Both the position numbers and the translations under genes were made by a program. A DNA stretch of 27,641 nt from an uncultured Prevotella sp. (GTDB taxonomy: Bacteria > Bacteroidota > Bacteroidia > Bacteroidales > Bacteroidaceae): positions 1 to 27,641 of the forward strand of contig CAMZBS010000020.1 in assembly GCA_947304695.1 (NCBI GenBank). Reading direction: 5' to 3'. Positions 15,548 through 23,404 of the stretch are shown in pieces. Numbering within the stretch: the stretch's first letter is position 1; each line of letters opens with the position of its first letter. The notes under the pieces were generated by a model. The model ran no database searches and had not been told where the DNA came from. It saw only the letters and a list, made by a program, of their open reading frames with translations.

Positions 15548-16858
15548 ATGAACAGGAAAATAACATTTTTTTGCCTCTGGCTACTGATGCTGGCAGGCAT
15601 TCCAGGGGCAGAAGCCCAGACCTATGAAACGCAGTACCGCCGACCGGTGAGCGACGTGATGAAAGATGTGGCAAAACGCTTCGGAGTGAAGTTCCGCTTC
15701 GACATGGACACCACGGGACTGACCCTACCTTACGCTGACTTCCGCGTAAGGCCCTATTCGCTGGAAGCCACACTCGACAACATCTGCAAGTACTTTGACT
15801 GGAACTGGTGGCCACGCAACGGCGGTCTCTACCGCATCAGCCCCTACGAATATCCCAGGCGTCATGTGGACGAGGGACGGCAGATGCTGAACCATCTTTC
15901 CACCTTATATAATAATAGGGAGGAGTGGGAGAAAAGGCGCGAGGTACTGCGTACCGAGGTCAGACAGCGGCTGGGCATCGACGCTTTTCTGGACTCATGC
16001 GTGAAAGATGCGAAGCCGGTGCTTTCCAAAGTCAGGAAGCACAAGGGCTATACCACCCAGAACATTTGCCTGGAACTGACACCGGGTCAGCATCTCTACG
16101 GCACTATCTATGCGCCCACGACCAAGGGCAGTCATGCACTGATTATCAGTCCCGACGGCCACTGGCAGCCCGGACGTCACCGTGAAGACGAACAGACCCG
16201 GCTGGCCACGCTGGCACGTATGGGAGCCGTGTGTGCCGACTTCGACCTCTACGGTTGGGGACAGTCGGCTGCCGAGGTGGGCAATCATGCTACCAGTAGG
16301 GCGCATGTGTTCCAGGCCGCCTGCTCCATGAAACTGCTTGAAGTGTTGCTCTCTATGCGTACCGACATAGACCTGAAGCGCATCGGTGTGTGCGGTGGAA
16401 GCGGCGGCGGCACCCACACGGTGTTGCTCAGCCTGCTCGACGACCGCATCATGGCCTCGGCACCCGTGGTTCATGTGGCATCCCACTTCGACGGCGGCTG
16501 CCCCTGCGAAAGCGGCATGCCCGTGCAGTTGGCCGGTGGGGGCACCTGTGAGCCGGAACTGGCCTGCCTCATTGCACCGCGACCGCTGCTCATCGTGAGC
16601 GACGGTGGTGACTGGACGGCCAGCGTGCCCGAAGTGGAGCTGCCGTTCATGCAGCGCATCTACGGTTTCTACGATGCCCAGTCACAGATTCGCAATGTGC
16701 ATCTGCCACAGGAGCGCCACGACTTCGGCCCGTCGAAGCGGCAGGCTGTCTACGACTTCTTTGCCGATGTCTTTGCGCTCGACCGCACCAAATGTGACGA
16801 AAGCCTCGTAACCATCGAGCCGGAAGACGCACTTAAATCACAAACGAAGTTTATGTAA
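15548..16858 (+). CDS. Secreted alpha/beta-hydrolase with STN-like N-terminus, probable acyl-xylan esterase
   Basis: A 436-residue exported hydrolase. The signal peptide MNRKITFF...GAEA-Q is cleaved near residue 23/24, and only the ATG at 15548 gives a complete signal (an earlier in-frame TTG at 15530 lies inside the promoter). Residues about 30-100 have the pattern of an STN domain (VSDVMKDVAKRFGVKFRF ... SLEATLDNICKYFDW ... GLYRIS). The rest is an alpha/beta-hydrolase of Abhydrolase_7/acetyl-xylan-esterase type, with nucleophile GGSGG (Ser285), a candidate acid in IVSDGGDW (Asp352 or Asp355) and His391 in QERHDFGPS. Substrate is inferred from divergence with the xus operon: acetyl or other ester groups on xylan. 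A peptidase or another carboxylesterase role cannot be excluded. Confidence 0.8.
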   Translation: MNRKITFFCLWLLMLAGIPGAEAQTYETQYRRPVSDVMKDVAKRFGVKFRFDMDTTGLTLPYADFRVRPYSLEATLDNICKYFDWNWWPRNGGLYRISPYEYPRRHVDEGRQMLNHLSTLYNNREEWEKRREVLRTEVRQRLGIDAFLDSCVKDAKPVLSKVRKHKGYTTQNICLELTPGQHLYGTIYAPTTKGSHALIISPDGHWQPGRHREDEQTRLATLARMGAVCADFDLYGWGQSAAEVGNHATSRAHVFQAACSMKLLEVLLSMRTDIDLKRIGVCGGSGGGTHTVLLSLLDDRIMASAPVVHVASHFDGGCPCESGMPVQLAGGGTCEPELACLIAPRPLLIVSDGGDWTASVPEVELPFMQRIYGFYDAQSQIRNVHLPQERHDFGPSKRQAVYDFFADVFALDRTKCDESLVTIEPEDALKSQTKFM

Positions 16859-16882
16859 AATCGTTACAATGACCCTTCTGAG

Positions 16883-16930
16883 ATTCGCTCGGAATCCAGC
16901 AACCGGTCAGTCGGTCGCAAATGAGCGAAT
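16883..16930 (+). terminator. Stem-loop after the STN-hydrolase gene
   Basis: ATTCGCTC (16883-16890) pairs with GAGCGAAT (16923-16930), with a small inner stem ACCG/CGGT (16902-16905 with 16912-16915). It begins 24 bases after the stop codon, where a transcript end is expected, but no U-tract follows. It may be a processing or pausing structure instead. Confidence 0.35.
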
Positions 16931-17074
16931 TATGAGTGGTTTTGTAAGTGGTTGGCAATCAGTGGATTGAGGTTTCAGAGGCTTTTTCGTCCCCCGAAAA
17001 CAACTGTTTGATGCCCTAACAGAGGCTTGGTTTCGATGAAAAAGAGCCTTAGTTAAAGCACAATTGAGTCTCAG

Positions 17075-17132
17075 CTTAAGTGCGTTTAAGCCTTGGTTAA
17101 GCGCGCTTAAGGCTTACTTAAACGCGCTTAGC
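17075..17132. repeat. Three tandem 21-bp units, each a 16-bp dyad with phased TTAA
   Basis: The units are CTTAAGTGCGTTTAAG (17075-17090), GTTAAGCGCGCTTAAG (17096-17111) and CTTAAACGCGCTTAGC (17117-17132). TTAA/TTAG cores begin at 17076, 17086, 17097, 17107, 17118 and 17128, alternating 10- and 11-bp steps, i.e. one per DNA helical turn. Unit 2 has a perfect 14-bp palindrome at 17097-17110, and units 1 and 3 can pair with each other in a long stem with one bulge and one G-T pair. A degenerate further unit may sit at 17052-17068. Function is unknown. Confidence 0.75.
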
Positions 17133-17258
17133 TGCCTGCTACCTCCGAAACGTCGGGCAGTTGACCATGAAAGAGCCGTTTTCTTCGCCTTCTTCCGTCT
17201 AGAAGTACCTGTTGGCAGAGCGCTTTTTTCTATGAATTATTTTGACAAAAACAAAAAG

Positions 17259-17296
17259 TTTCCCCCTTTGTTGACCTTCGTCAGCAAAGGGGGAAA
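17259..17296 (-). terminator. Strong intrinsic terminator of the LruC-domain gene
   Basis: Arms 17259-17275 and 17280-17296 form a 17-bp stem with one G-T pair and a four-base loop; the outer 12 bp (TTTCCCCCTTTG and its complement) are perfect. On the minus strand the stem is followed by ACTTTTTGTTTTTG, a U-rich tract, 24 bp after the stop codon of the LruC gene. Confidence 0.9.
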
Positions 17297-17319
17297 ACAG
17301 CGTGTTTTAATCATTCATG

Positions 17320-19326
17320 TTATTCATGACGCTGGAACACCGATTTGGTGTAGACCAATCCGTCCTCAGGATACTTGTACCAGTCGGTGGCATCAATGCG
17401 GTTGGCACCCCACTTTCCGAACTCTAAGTAAGCATTCTTTACGCAGACTTTCTCCTGCGGATACTTCCAGTCCCAGGGAAGCATGATGCCGTGAGGATCC
17501 TCACCAGCCACAGCCAGTTTCACAATGTTGCCCTTGGTCTTGTTCTCGATATAGATGGAGCGACCTTCCTTTGCAAAGCTGAAGGTCGAAGGCACGGTCA
17601 CCACCTCAGAGACGGGAGCCACATGCTCTTCCTTCTCCACGGTGTTCACAAACTGTTGGATTGTGCTCAGGCCAAACAGGGCGTGTACTTCCTTACTGGT
17701 CAGGGTGGGCAGCTGCAGTTTGTCTTCCTCCGTCTTAATGTAAAGCTCGTCGTGGGCACCCGTTGCCTCCAGACTGAACTTGACATGGGTAGCATCCTGA
17801 CGCTGGGCCTTGATGACCACGTCGTTCAGGTCGAAGTCACCCATCTCAGTGTCTTCAAAGGCGTAAGTGTAAACCAAATCATCCAGCTTGATGCTGTCCT
17901 CGTAGAGCGTCACACCGCCGTTCACCTCGAACACCACATCGTTGAAGTCCTTGTCGACCAGATCCTCGAAGCCGATATATGCCTTGCCGTTGGCACTGAA
18001 GATGGCGGCACGGCTCCTGTTCTCACCCAAATAGTTGACCATCGTCTTGCGCAGTGCGCTGTTCCAGCCGTAGTACCACTTGGCATAGAGGTTGGCCTCA
18101 TTGTTCAGCAGCGAGTCGGCGTAGAAGTTCACGGCGCTCTTCACGGGAGAGTTGGTCTGCGAAACAAGCGTGGGATGCTCGGGCACACTGTCTACACGGA
18201 ACATCAGACCGATGCGATAGCCGGCAGGGAACTCGTAGCTGCCCGTGGCTCCCTTCGTAGGTTCACCGTCGCCAAAGTAGGCCAGCGTGTAGGTGCGGCT
18301 GCGACGGGTGGTGTTGCGCCAGCTGGTGTAGTTCTTCTTGGCGTAGGCCACGCGGGCTTCAGGCGTATTGCCCTTGTCAAGACCAACCAGTGCATCGCCA
18401 CACTCCAGCAGTTTGAACTTGGGCAACGACTTCAGGAACAAGGCACGCTCCGCTTCGCTCTTGCCCTCAATCTCTGCGGGGTTGTAATAATAGTAGTAGA
18501 GCGATTCCCAGCCCATCAGATCAGCACCGCAGCGCACCGGCGTAATGGTAATGGGTTTCTGAGTTCCGTCGGCATAGAAGTAATTGGCGGTGTTGATGGA
18601 ATACTCGCTCTGATAAACCTTTTCCGAGTTGTCGGTGTTCTCGGGCATGATGCCCGTGATGACCTTGTAAAGCTCGTTGCGCTCGTCGTTGGTGAAGTCG
18701 GCAATGTCCTCAACAGTAGCTTCAATGTCGTAGAACTTGTCCGACCATCCGGAGTTCTCCCACTGGTCTTCACGCGTAGCGGCCGAGTTCCAGTTCGTCG
18801 ACTTGTTCTCCTTCAGCATCATGTTCACGTTGTCAGAGTTGCGTCCGTCACTGATGATGGTAGGAGTAACGGCAGCACGAGTGGCACGGTGGGCATTGGC
18901 CAATGAACCGAAATCAACATTCGTAACGTCCTTTGCAAAAGGTTTCACGCGGTAGTGGCCCTTGTCGTTGACAACAGCGGCATAAAGTGTGTCGAGTCCC
19001 TTGGGAACATCATACGTCAGCGACACCTTGCCATTCGTGTTGGCAGCAGCCTTGGCCAGCACCTTGGCATCTTTGTTGACGAAGGGATTGTCAGTAAGAA
19101 CCTGAACGCCCGACACGGTGAAATCGGCAATATTGGCCGTAATGGTTACTTCACCGGTCTGCAGCATGTCATAGCCCTGACTTGTGTCGAAGTCGTCACC
19201 CAGGATGTTTCTCACATTCTCTTGAATCTGCGACTTGGTCACCTCGTCGCCATCATAGAGATCCTTGTCTTTTGAGCAACTGGCAATGGCCAGAGCGCAA
19301 ATGGAAAAAAGCACAAATTTCTTCAT
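17320..19326 (-). CDS. LruC domain-containing surface lipoprotein (DUF4114 + DUF4842)
   Basis: A 668-residue lipoprotein of unknown function. The lipobox is AIASC (Cys17), followed by SKDKDLYDGDE, an acidic stretch consistent with surface export. A Tyr/Asn-rich middle region leads to a DUF4114-like segment with AYIGFEDLVDKDFNDVVFEV (450-469), then the DUF4842/LruC region beginning YTYAFEDTEMGDFDLNDVV (486-504) to the C-terminus. The repeated D-x-D-x-N-D-V-V pattern suggests metal-stabilised beta-sandwiches. It is transcribed alone, from a consensus -7 element to a strong terminator, between two probable xylan side-chain enzyme genes on the other strand. Known members occur as cell-surface proteins in Leptospira and Bacteroidota; glycan binding or adhesion is only a guess from place. 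Confidence 0.85.
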   Translation of the reverse strand: MKKFVLFSICALAIASCSKDKDLYDGDEVTKSQIQENVRNILGDDFDTSQGYDMLQTGEVTITANIADFTVSGVQVLTDNPFVNKDAKVLAKAAANTNGKVSLTYDVPKGLDTLYAAVVNDKGHYRVKPFAKDVTNVDFGSLANAHRATRAAVTPTIISDGRNSDNVNMMLKENKSTNWNSAATREDQWENSGWSDKFYDIEATVEDIADFTNDERNELYKVITGIMPENTDNSEKVYQSEYSINTANYFYADGTQKPITITPVRCGADLMGWESLYYYYYNPAEIEGKSEAERALFLKSLPKFKLLECGDALVGLDKGNTPEARVAYAKKNYTSWRNTTRRSRTYTLAYFGDGEPTKGATGSYEFPAGYRIGLMFRVDSVPEHPTLVSQTNSPVKSAVNFYADSLLNNEANLYAKWYYGWNSALRKTMVNYLGENRSRAAIFSANGKAYIGFEDLVDKDFNDVVFEVNGGVTLYEDSIKLDDLVYTYAFEDTEMGDFDLNDVVIKAQRQDATHVKFSLEATGAHDELYIKTEEDKLQLPTLTSKEVHALFGLSTIQQFVNTVEKEEHVAPVSEVVTVPSTFSFAKEGRSIYIENKTKGNIVKLAVAGEDPHGIMLPWDWKYPQEKVCVKNAYLEFGKWGANRIDATDWYKYPEDGLVYTKSVFQRHE

Positions 19327-19356
19327 TAGGTTATCGAATAGTTGTTAGACTTGGTG

Positions 19357-19364
19357 CAAAAGTA
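19357..19364 (-). promoter_or_regulatory. -7 element TAnnTTTG of the LruC-domain gene
   Basis: The minus strand reads TACTTTTG, an exact match to the Bacteroidota -7 consensus, 30 bp before the start codon. It predicts a leader of about 25 nt. No matching -33 TTTG is obvious. Confidence 0.65.
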
Positions 19365-19423
19365 CACAATATTTATAATATGCAGTTTTTTTTACAGTGG
19401 TAACACGGTGAAAAAGGCGAAAA

Positions 19424-19462
19424 ATTAACTATCTTTTATCTATTTTGCCTTCATTAACTATC
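19424..19462. repeat. Direct repeat ATTAACTATC upstream of the GH51 gene
   Basis: Ten identical bases occur at 19424-19433 and 19453-19462, 29 bp apart and each followed by a T-run. They sit about 40-78 bp upstream of the GH51 -7 element, a plausible activator-binding position. The eight-base core TTAACTAT also occurs at 15480-15487 in the xusA/hydrolase divergent region. The region is AT-rich, so chance is not excluded. Confidence 0.45.
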
Positions 19463-19501
19463 ATTTTGTATAAATAAGGCTCCATTATTATTAATATTGT
19501 G

Positions 19502-19509
19502 TAACTTTG
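19502..19509 (+). promoter_or_regulatory. -7 element TAnnTTTG of the GH51 gene
   Basis: TAACTTTG matches the Bacteroidota -7 consensus exactly and lies 26 bp before the ATG at 19536, predicting a leader of about 20 nt. The nearest TTTG (19465-19468) is too far upstream to be a standard -33 box. Confidence 0.65.
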
Positions 19510-19535
19510 TCACCCAATAACAACACCCATAAGCA

Positions 19536-22040
19536 ATGAAGTCGTTTGTCCGTATTTTTACCGTGGCACTATGCCTGACTTTTCCAGTAGGGTTGGCTGC
19601 CGAAGAGAACTCAAACAGTGTGTTTATCTATTCGCCCAACCCCCAGGGCGGACTGCACATAGCCCGTCAGAACGGGCAGGGCTGGCAGGAGATGGGGCGG
19701 CTTTGCTCCAGCGACTACGGCACATGGGGGCCTGAGAAGAAAATGCACAGCCCTTCGGTTTGCCGGGCCAAGGACGGCACATGGCGACTGGTGTTCCAGG
19801 TCAACGACCATGCGCCCTTGTTTGCTGCCGCCTACAGTCGTGACCTGGTGAACTGGCGTCCGCAGGACTATCCCATTATGACCACACGTCCTTGTCAGGA
19901 ACCCGTTGTCTTCGAGAATCCCGACGGCACCTTCGACATCTATTACAAGTCGGACAAGGGCAAGCGCTTTGTGTCGGCCACGCCAAACTTCCGTGACTTT
20001 GCACCTGATGTGGCCAGTCAGATTTCCGACGATGCCTGGATTCGCGACACGGCCACCATTCAGGGACAGCTGATGCAGGGGCAGTGCTTTGAACTTTCAG
20101 ACAGAGAGCTACAGCAGATTGAGGACCATTTCCGCCTGTCGGGACAAGACTGGCAGTTCAGCAATGAGCGCATGCATGACGACGGAGAGCGTTTTGCTTC
20201 GATGAATTCGCCCATTTCAGCTACTTTGCGGGTCGATATGAGTCAGCAGAAGCCCATCAGCGACAAGCTCATCGGCATCTTCTTTGAGGACATCAGCTAT
20301 GCTGCCGATGGCGGACTTTATGCCGAGATGGTGCAGAACCGCGACTTTGAATACACACCGAAGGATCATGCCGGTTGGAATGCCACGACAGCTTGGCATT
20401 CGTCAAGGCCCATTGAGATAGCCACCGAGCATCCGCTCCATCCCAACAATCCCCACTATGCCCTGCTTTGGCCCGACACCATTTGGAATGAAGGATGGGA
20501 CGGCATGGTCGTTGAAAAGGGCAAGAAGTATGATTTCTCCATGTATGTGTTTGCTGGTGGCCAGAAGCAGGACTTCGTGATTCAGTTGGTGGGGCAGAAC
20601 GGCAACGTGCTGGCCAAGAGCAAGCTGAAGACCAAGGCCAGCGACTGGCAGCAGTTCTCCACCGTGCTCACGGCCACTGCCTCCGACACCAAGGCCCGTT
20701 TGGTCATCATTCCGCAAAAGGCCGCTCATGTTGGTGTCGACATGATCTCGTTGTTCCCGCAGGAAACATTCATGAACCGTAAGAACGGACTGCGCAAGGA
20801 TTTGGCTGAAACCATCGCACGACTCAAGCCCAAGTTCGTGCATTTCCCTGGAGGCTGCATGAGTCACGGTCAGGGTCTGGAAAACATCTACCACTGGAAC
20901 CACACCATCGGTTCACTGCAAGAGCGCAAGCCCGACTTTAACATCTGGCACTACCACCAGACGCGCGGATTGGGCTTCTATGAGTACTTCCAGTTCTGTG
21001 AGGACATCGGTGCCGAGCCGCTGCCGGTGCTGGCAGCTGGCGTGCCCTGTCAGAACTCGGCCAACAATGCCGAGGGCATCGGCGGACAGCAGGGTGGCAT
21101 CCCCATGGACGAAATGCCGGCCTACGTTCAGGAGATACTCAATCTGATTGAATGGGCCAATGGCGACCCGGCCACATCGGAATGGGCCCGCAAGCGTGCT
21201 GAGGCAGGCCATCCCGAACCCTTCCATCTGAAATATCTGGGTCTTGGCAACGAGGACATCATATCCACAGTGTTTGAAGAGCGCTATGAAATGCTCTGCC
21301 GCGCTGTCCGTGCAACATATCCCGATATTAAGATCTGTGGCACCGTGGGACCCTTCCACGCACCGAGTGCCGACTATATGGAGGGCTGGGAATTCACCAA
21401 GAAGCATCCCGATTTGCAGTACATGACCGATGAGCACTACTATGAATCGACGGGCTGGTTCATGCACCACCGTGACTACTACGACCACTACGACCGCACG
21501 GCAGCCAAGGTCTACCTGGGCGAATGGGCTGCCAGCACCCGCACCAAGCGTCCCAACGTGGAGACAGCACTGGCCGAGGCCCTCTATCTGACCGACATTG
21601 AGCGCAATGGCGACGTGGTCGAGATGACCAGCTATGCACCCATGTTGAGCAAAGACGGACACTCAAACTGGAATCCCGACATGATCTATTTCTCGAACAC
21701 CGACGTTCGCACCACACCAGCCTACGAAGTGCAGCGCCTGTTCAGCAACTATGGCGGCGACAGGTATGTGGCTTCGACATTGGTAACACCGAATACAGAA
21801 CTAAACTACCGCCTCGGTGCCAGCGTGGTGCGCGACAGCAAGACGGGCAAGACTTTTGTGAAGCTGGTCAATGCGCTGCCCGTGGCAGTGAAGCTCAGCG
21901 TCGAGGGTCTTTCACTTACAGGTGCCCGTGGCGAAGGATTCAGCGGAAAACCAGAGGAACAGCAGCTGAATATCACGAATTTACAACTGGGCGACAACAT
22001 CACCCTGCCACCTTACTCGCTCAGCGTGGTTGAGCTTTAA
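19536..22040 (+). CDS. GH51 alpha-L-arabinofuranosidase with N-terminal propeller-like segment
   Basis: Removes arabinofuranosyl side groups from arabinoxylan or arabinan. A signal peptide (to about GLAA-EE, residue 22) indicates export. Residues about 28-215 look like a partial five-bladed-propeller glycosidase module (HSPSVCRAKDGTWRLVFQVND, EPVVFENPDGTFDIYYKS). The GH51 part starts near 227 (ISDKLIGIFFEDISYAADGGLYAEMVQNRDFEY), is interrupted by a CBM4/9-like insert (about 285-405), and continues with the acid/base motif LGLGNED (Glu573) and the nucleophile motif VYLGEWAAS (Glu663), ending in a beta-sandwich. Its 834 residues exceed the roughly 500-660 of simple GH51 enzymes because of the N-terminal module. 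It is 29 bp upstream of murF with no visible terminator between. Activity on arabinoxylan fits the neighbouring xus operon. Confidence 0.92.
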   Translation: MKSFVRIFTVALCLTFPVGLAAEENSNSVFIYSPNPQGGLHIARQNGQGWQEMGRLCSSDYGTWGPEKKMHSPSVCRAKDGTWRLVFQVNDHAPLFAAAYSRDLVNWRPQDYPIMTTRPCQEPVVFENPDGTFDIYYKSDKGKRFVSATPNFRDFAPDVASQISDDAWIRDTATIQGQLMQGQCFELSDRELQQIEDHFRLSGQDWQFSNERMHDDGERFASMNSPISATLRVDMSQQKPISDKLIGIFFEDISYAADGGLYAEMVQNRDFEYTPKDHAGWNATTAWHSSRPIEIATEHPLHPNNPHYALLWPDTIWNEGWDGMVVEKGKKYDFSMYVFAGGQKQDFVIQLVGQNGNVLAKSKLKTKASDWQQFSTVLTATASDTKARLVIIPQKAAHVGVDMISLFPQETFMNRKNGLRKDLAETIARLKPKFVHFPGGCMSHGQGLENIYHWNHTIGSLQERKPDFNIWHYHQTRGLGFYEYFQFCEDIGAEPLPVLAAGVPCQNSANNAEGIGGQQGGIPMDEMPAYVQEILNLIEWANGDPATSEWARKRAEAGHPEPFHLKYLGLGNEDIISTVFEERYEMLCRAVRATYPDIKICGTVGPFHAPSADYMEGWEFTKKHPDLQYMTDEHYYESTGWFMHHRDYYDHYDRTAAKVYLGEWAASTRTKRPNVETALAEALYLTDIERNGDVVEMTSYAPMLSKDGHSNWNPDMIYFSNTDVRTTPAYEVQRLFSNYGGDRYVASTLVTPNTELNYRLGASVVRDSKTGKTFVKLVNALPVAVKLSVEGLSLTGARGEGFSGKPEEQQLNITNLQLGDNITLPPYSLSVVEL

Positions 22041-22069
22041 GACAGAGTATATACAAAACAACATATTCT

Positions 22070-23404
22070 ATGGACATCAAACAACTTTATCAGCTCTACA
22101 AGCAGCACCCCTGCATCACAACCGACAGCCGTGACTGTCCTGAAGGCAGTATCTTCCTGGCATTGAAAGGAGCCTCGTTCGACGGTAACCAGTTTGCACA
22201 GACGGCCTTGGAAAAGGGATGCGCATACGCCATCGTAGACAATCCGGAAGTAGCCAAAAACGACCGTTTCATCGTGGTGAATGACTGTCTGCAGACGTTT
22301 AAGGACATCGCCCGTGAGCATCGCCGCCAATTCCAGATTCCCGTCATTGCCATCACTGGTACCAACGGCAAGACTACCACAAAGGAATTGGTCAAGGCCG
22401 TACTCTCTGAAAAATATAACGTGCTGGCCACAGAGGGAAATTTCAACAACGACGTTGGTGTGCCCAAGACGTTGCTCCGCCTGAACAGTAGTCATGAGAT
22501 AGCCATCATAGAAATGGGGGCCAGTCATCCGGGCGACATCAAGACACTGGCCGAGACGGCAGAACCCACTTGCGGCCTCATCACTAACGTGGGACGGGCC
22601 CATCTGCTGGGCTTTGGTTCGTTCGAGGGCGTGGTGAAGACCAAGACCGAACTATACGATTACCTGCGCACCCGTGACGACGGTCTCATCTTCCTCGATG
22701 CTGACAACGAGTTCTTAGTGGAACAAATCCAAGAAGACGACACACTCTGGATCACACCTTATTCATCTGATCCAGAGAAGCAATATCAGTGCATCAGCGG
22801 CGAAGTCATTGCCTGCGACCCGCTGCTCAAGTTCCGTTGGCGCAAGCCCCTCATGGAGATTGAGGAGGAAGGCACGTCGGCTAAATGGCACAAGGTGCAG
22901 ACACAGCTCATCGGCGCCTACAACCTTGACAACCTGCTGGCCGCCGTCGCCGTGGGCATCAACTTCGGCGTAGACCGCAAGCAGATTTGCCATGCTCTGG
23001 AAAGCTACCAGCCCACCAACAACCGTTCACAACTCATGCAGACGGAAAAGAATCGTCTCATTGTCGATGCCTACAACGCCAACCCGTCGAGCATGACCGC
23101 AGCCCTTGAGAACTTCAAACTTGTTGAGGCAGAGAAGAAGATGGTTATCTTGGGCGATATGCGTGAACTGGGTGAAGCCAGTGCCGAAGAGCACCAGAAA
23201 ATCGTTGATTTCATCGCACTTCTCAACATTGATGAGGTGTGGCTTGTAGGCGAAGAGTTTGCAAAGACAACGTGCAACTACCGCAAACTGCACGACGTGG
23301 AAGAGGCCAAGGCTGCCATACAGGCTGAACAACCCAAGGGGTTCACCATCCTCATCAAGGGCTCGAACGGAACCAAGCTTTTCCAACTGCCCGAACTGCT
23401 ATGA
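22070..23404 (+). CDS. murF: UDP-N-acetylmuramoyl-tripeptide--D-Ala-D-Ala ligase
   Basis: Cytoplasmic Mur ligase that adds the D-Ala-D-Ala dipeptide to the UDP-MurNAc tripeptide, the last soluble step of peptidoglycan precursor synthesis. Marks are the N-terminal UDP-binding TDSRDCPEGSIFLALKG (18-34), the ATP loop GTNGKTTTKE (97-106), NNDVGVPKTLL, EMGASHPGDI, TNVGRAHLLGF in the central domain, and DAYNANPSSM in the C-terminal domain. Its 444 residues are normal. It is not in a dcw cluster here; instead it follows the GH51 gene by 29 bp and overlaps the next gene by four bases (ATGA). Other Mur genes are not in the window. Confidence 0.97.
   Translation: MDIKQLYQLYKQHPCITTDSRDCPEGSIFLALKGASFDGNQFAQTALEKGCAYAIVDNPEVAKNDRFIVVNDCLQTFKDIAREHRRQFQIPVIAITGTNGKTTTKELVKAVLSEKYNVLATEGNFNNDVGVPKTLLRLNSSHEIAIIEMGASHPGDIKTLAETAEPTCGLITNVGRAHLLGFGSFEGVVKTKTELYDYLRTRDDGLIFLDADNEFLVEQIQEDDTLWITPYSSDPEKQYQCISGEVIACDPLLKFRWRKPLMEIEEEGTSAKWHKVQTQLIGAYNLDNLLAAVAVGINFGVDRKQICHALESYQPTNNRSQLMQTEKNRLIVDAYNANPSSMTAALENFKLVEAEKKMVILGDMRELGEASAEEHQKIVDFIALLNIDEVWLVGEEFAKTTCNYRKLHDVEEAKAAIQAEQPKGFTILIKGSNGTKLFQLPELL

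Larger units (their letters stand above)
16859..17319. other. 461-bp convergent intergenic region without a gene
   Basis: This stretch separates the 3' ends of the hydrolase (+) and LruC-domain (-) genes. It holds a stem-loop at 16883-16930, a three-copy 21-bp dyad array at 17075-17132 and the strong terminator at 17259-17296, listed separately. A 140-codon plus-strand frame crosses the array but has no family features and runs into the LruC gene antisense, so I do not call it. Confidence 0.7.

Noticed and set aside
17075..17132. The 21-bp repeats as a CRISPR array
   Set aside because: Units are contiguous dyads of 16 bp with 5-bp gaps; there are no spacer-length intervals and no cas genes.
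17064..17486. Plus-strand 140-codon frame crossing the 21-bp repeats, encoding a heptad-like LSAFKPW/LSALKAY/LNALSCL stretch
   Set aside because: The heptads arise from the 21-bp DNA period; the frame has no family match I recognise, contains the LruC terminator and runs antisense into the LruC coding region.
17491..18906. Long plus-strand frame (471 codons) antisense to the LruC-domain gene
   Set aside because: The opposite strand has a clear lipoprotein with recognised domains; the antisense product has no signal, motif or sensible composition.
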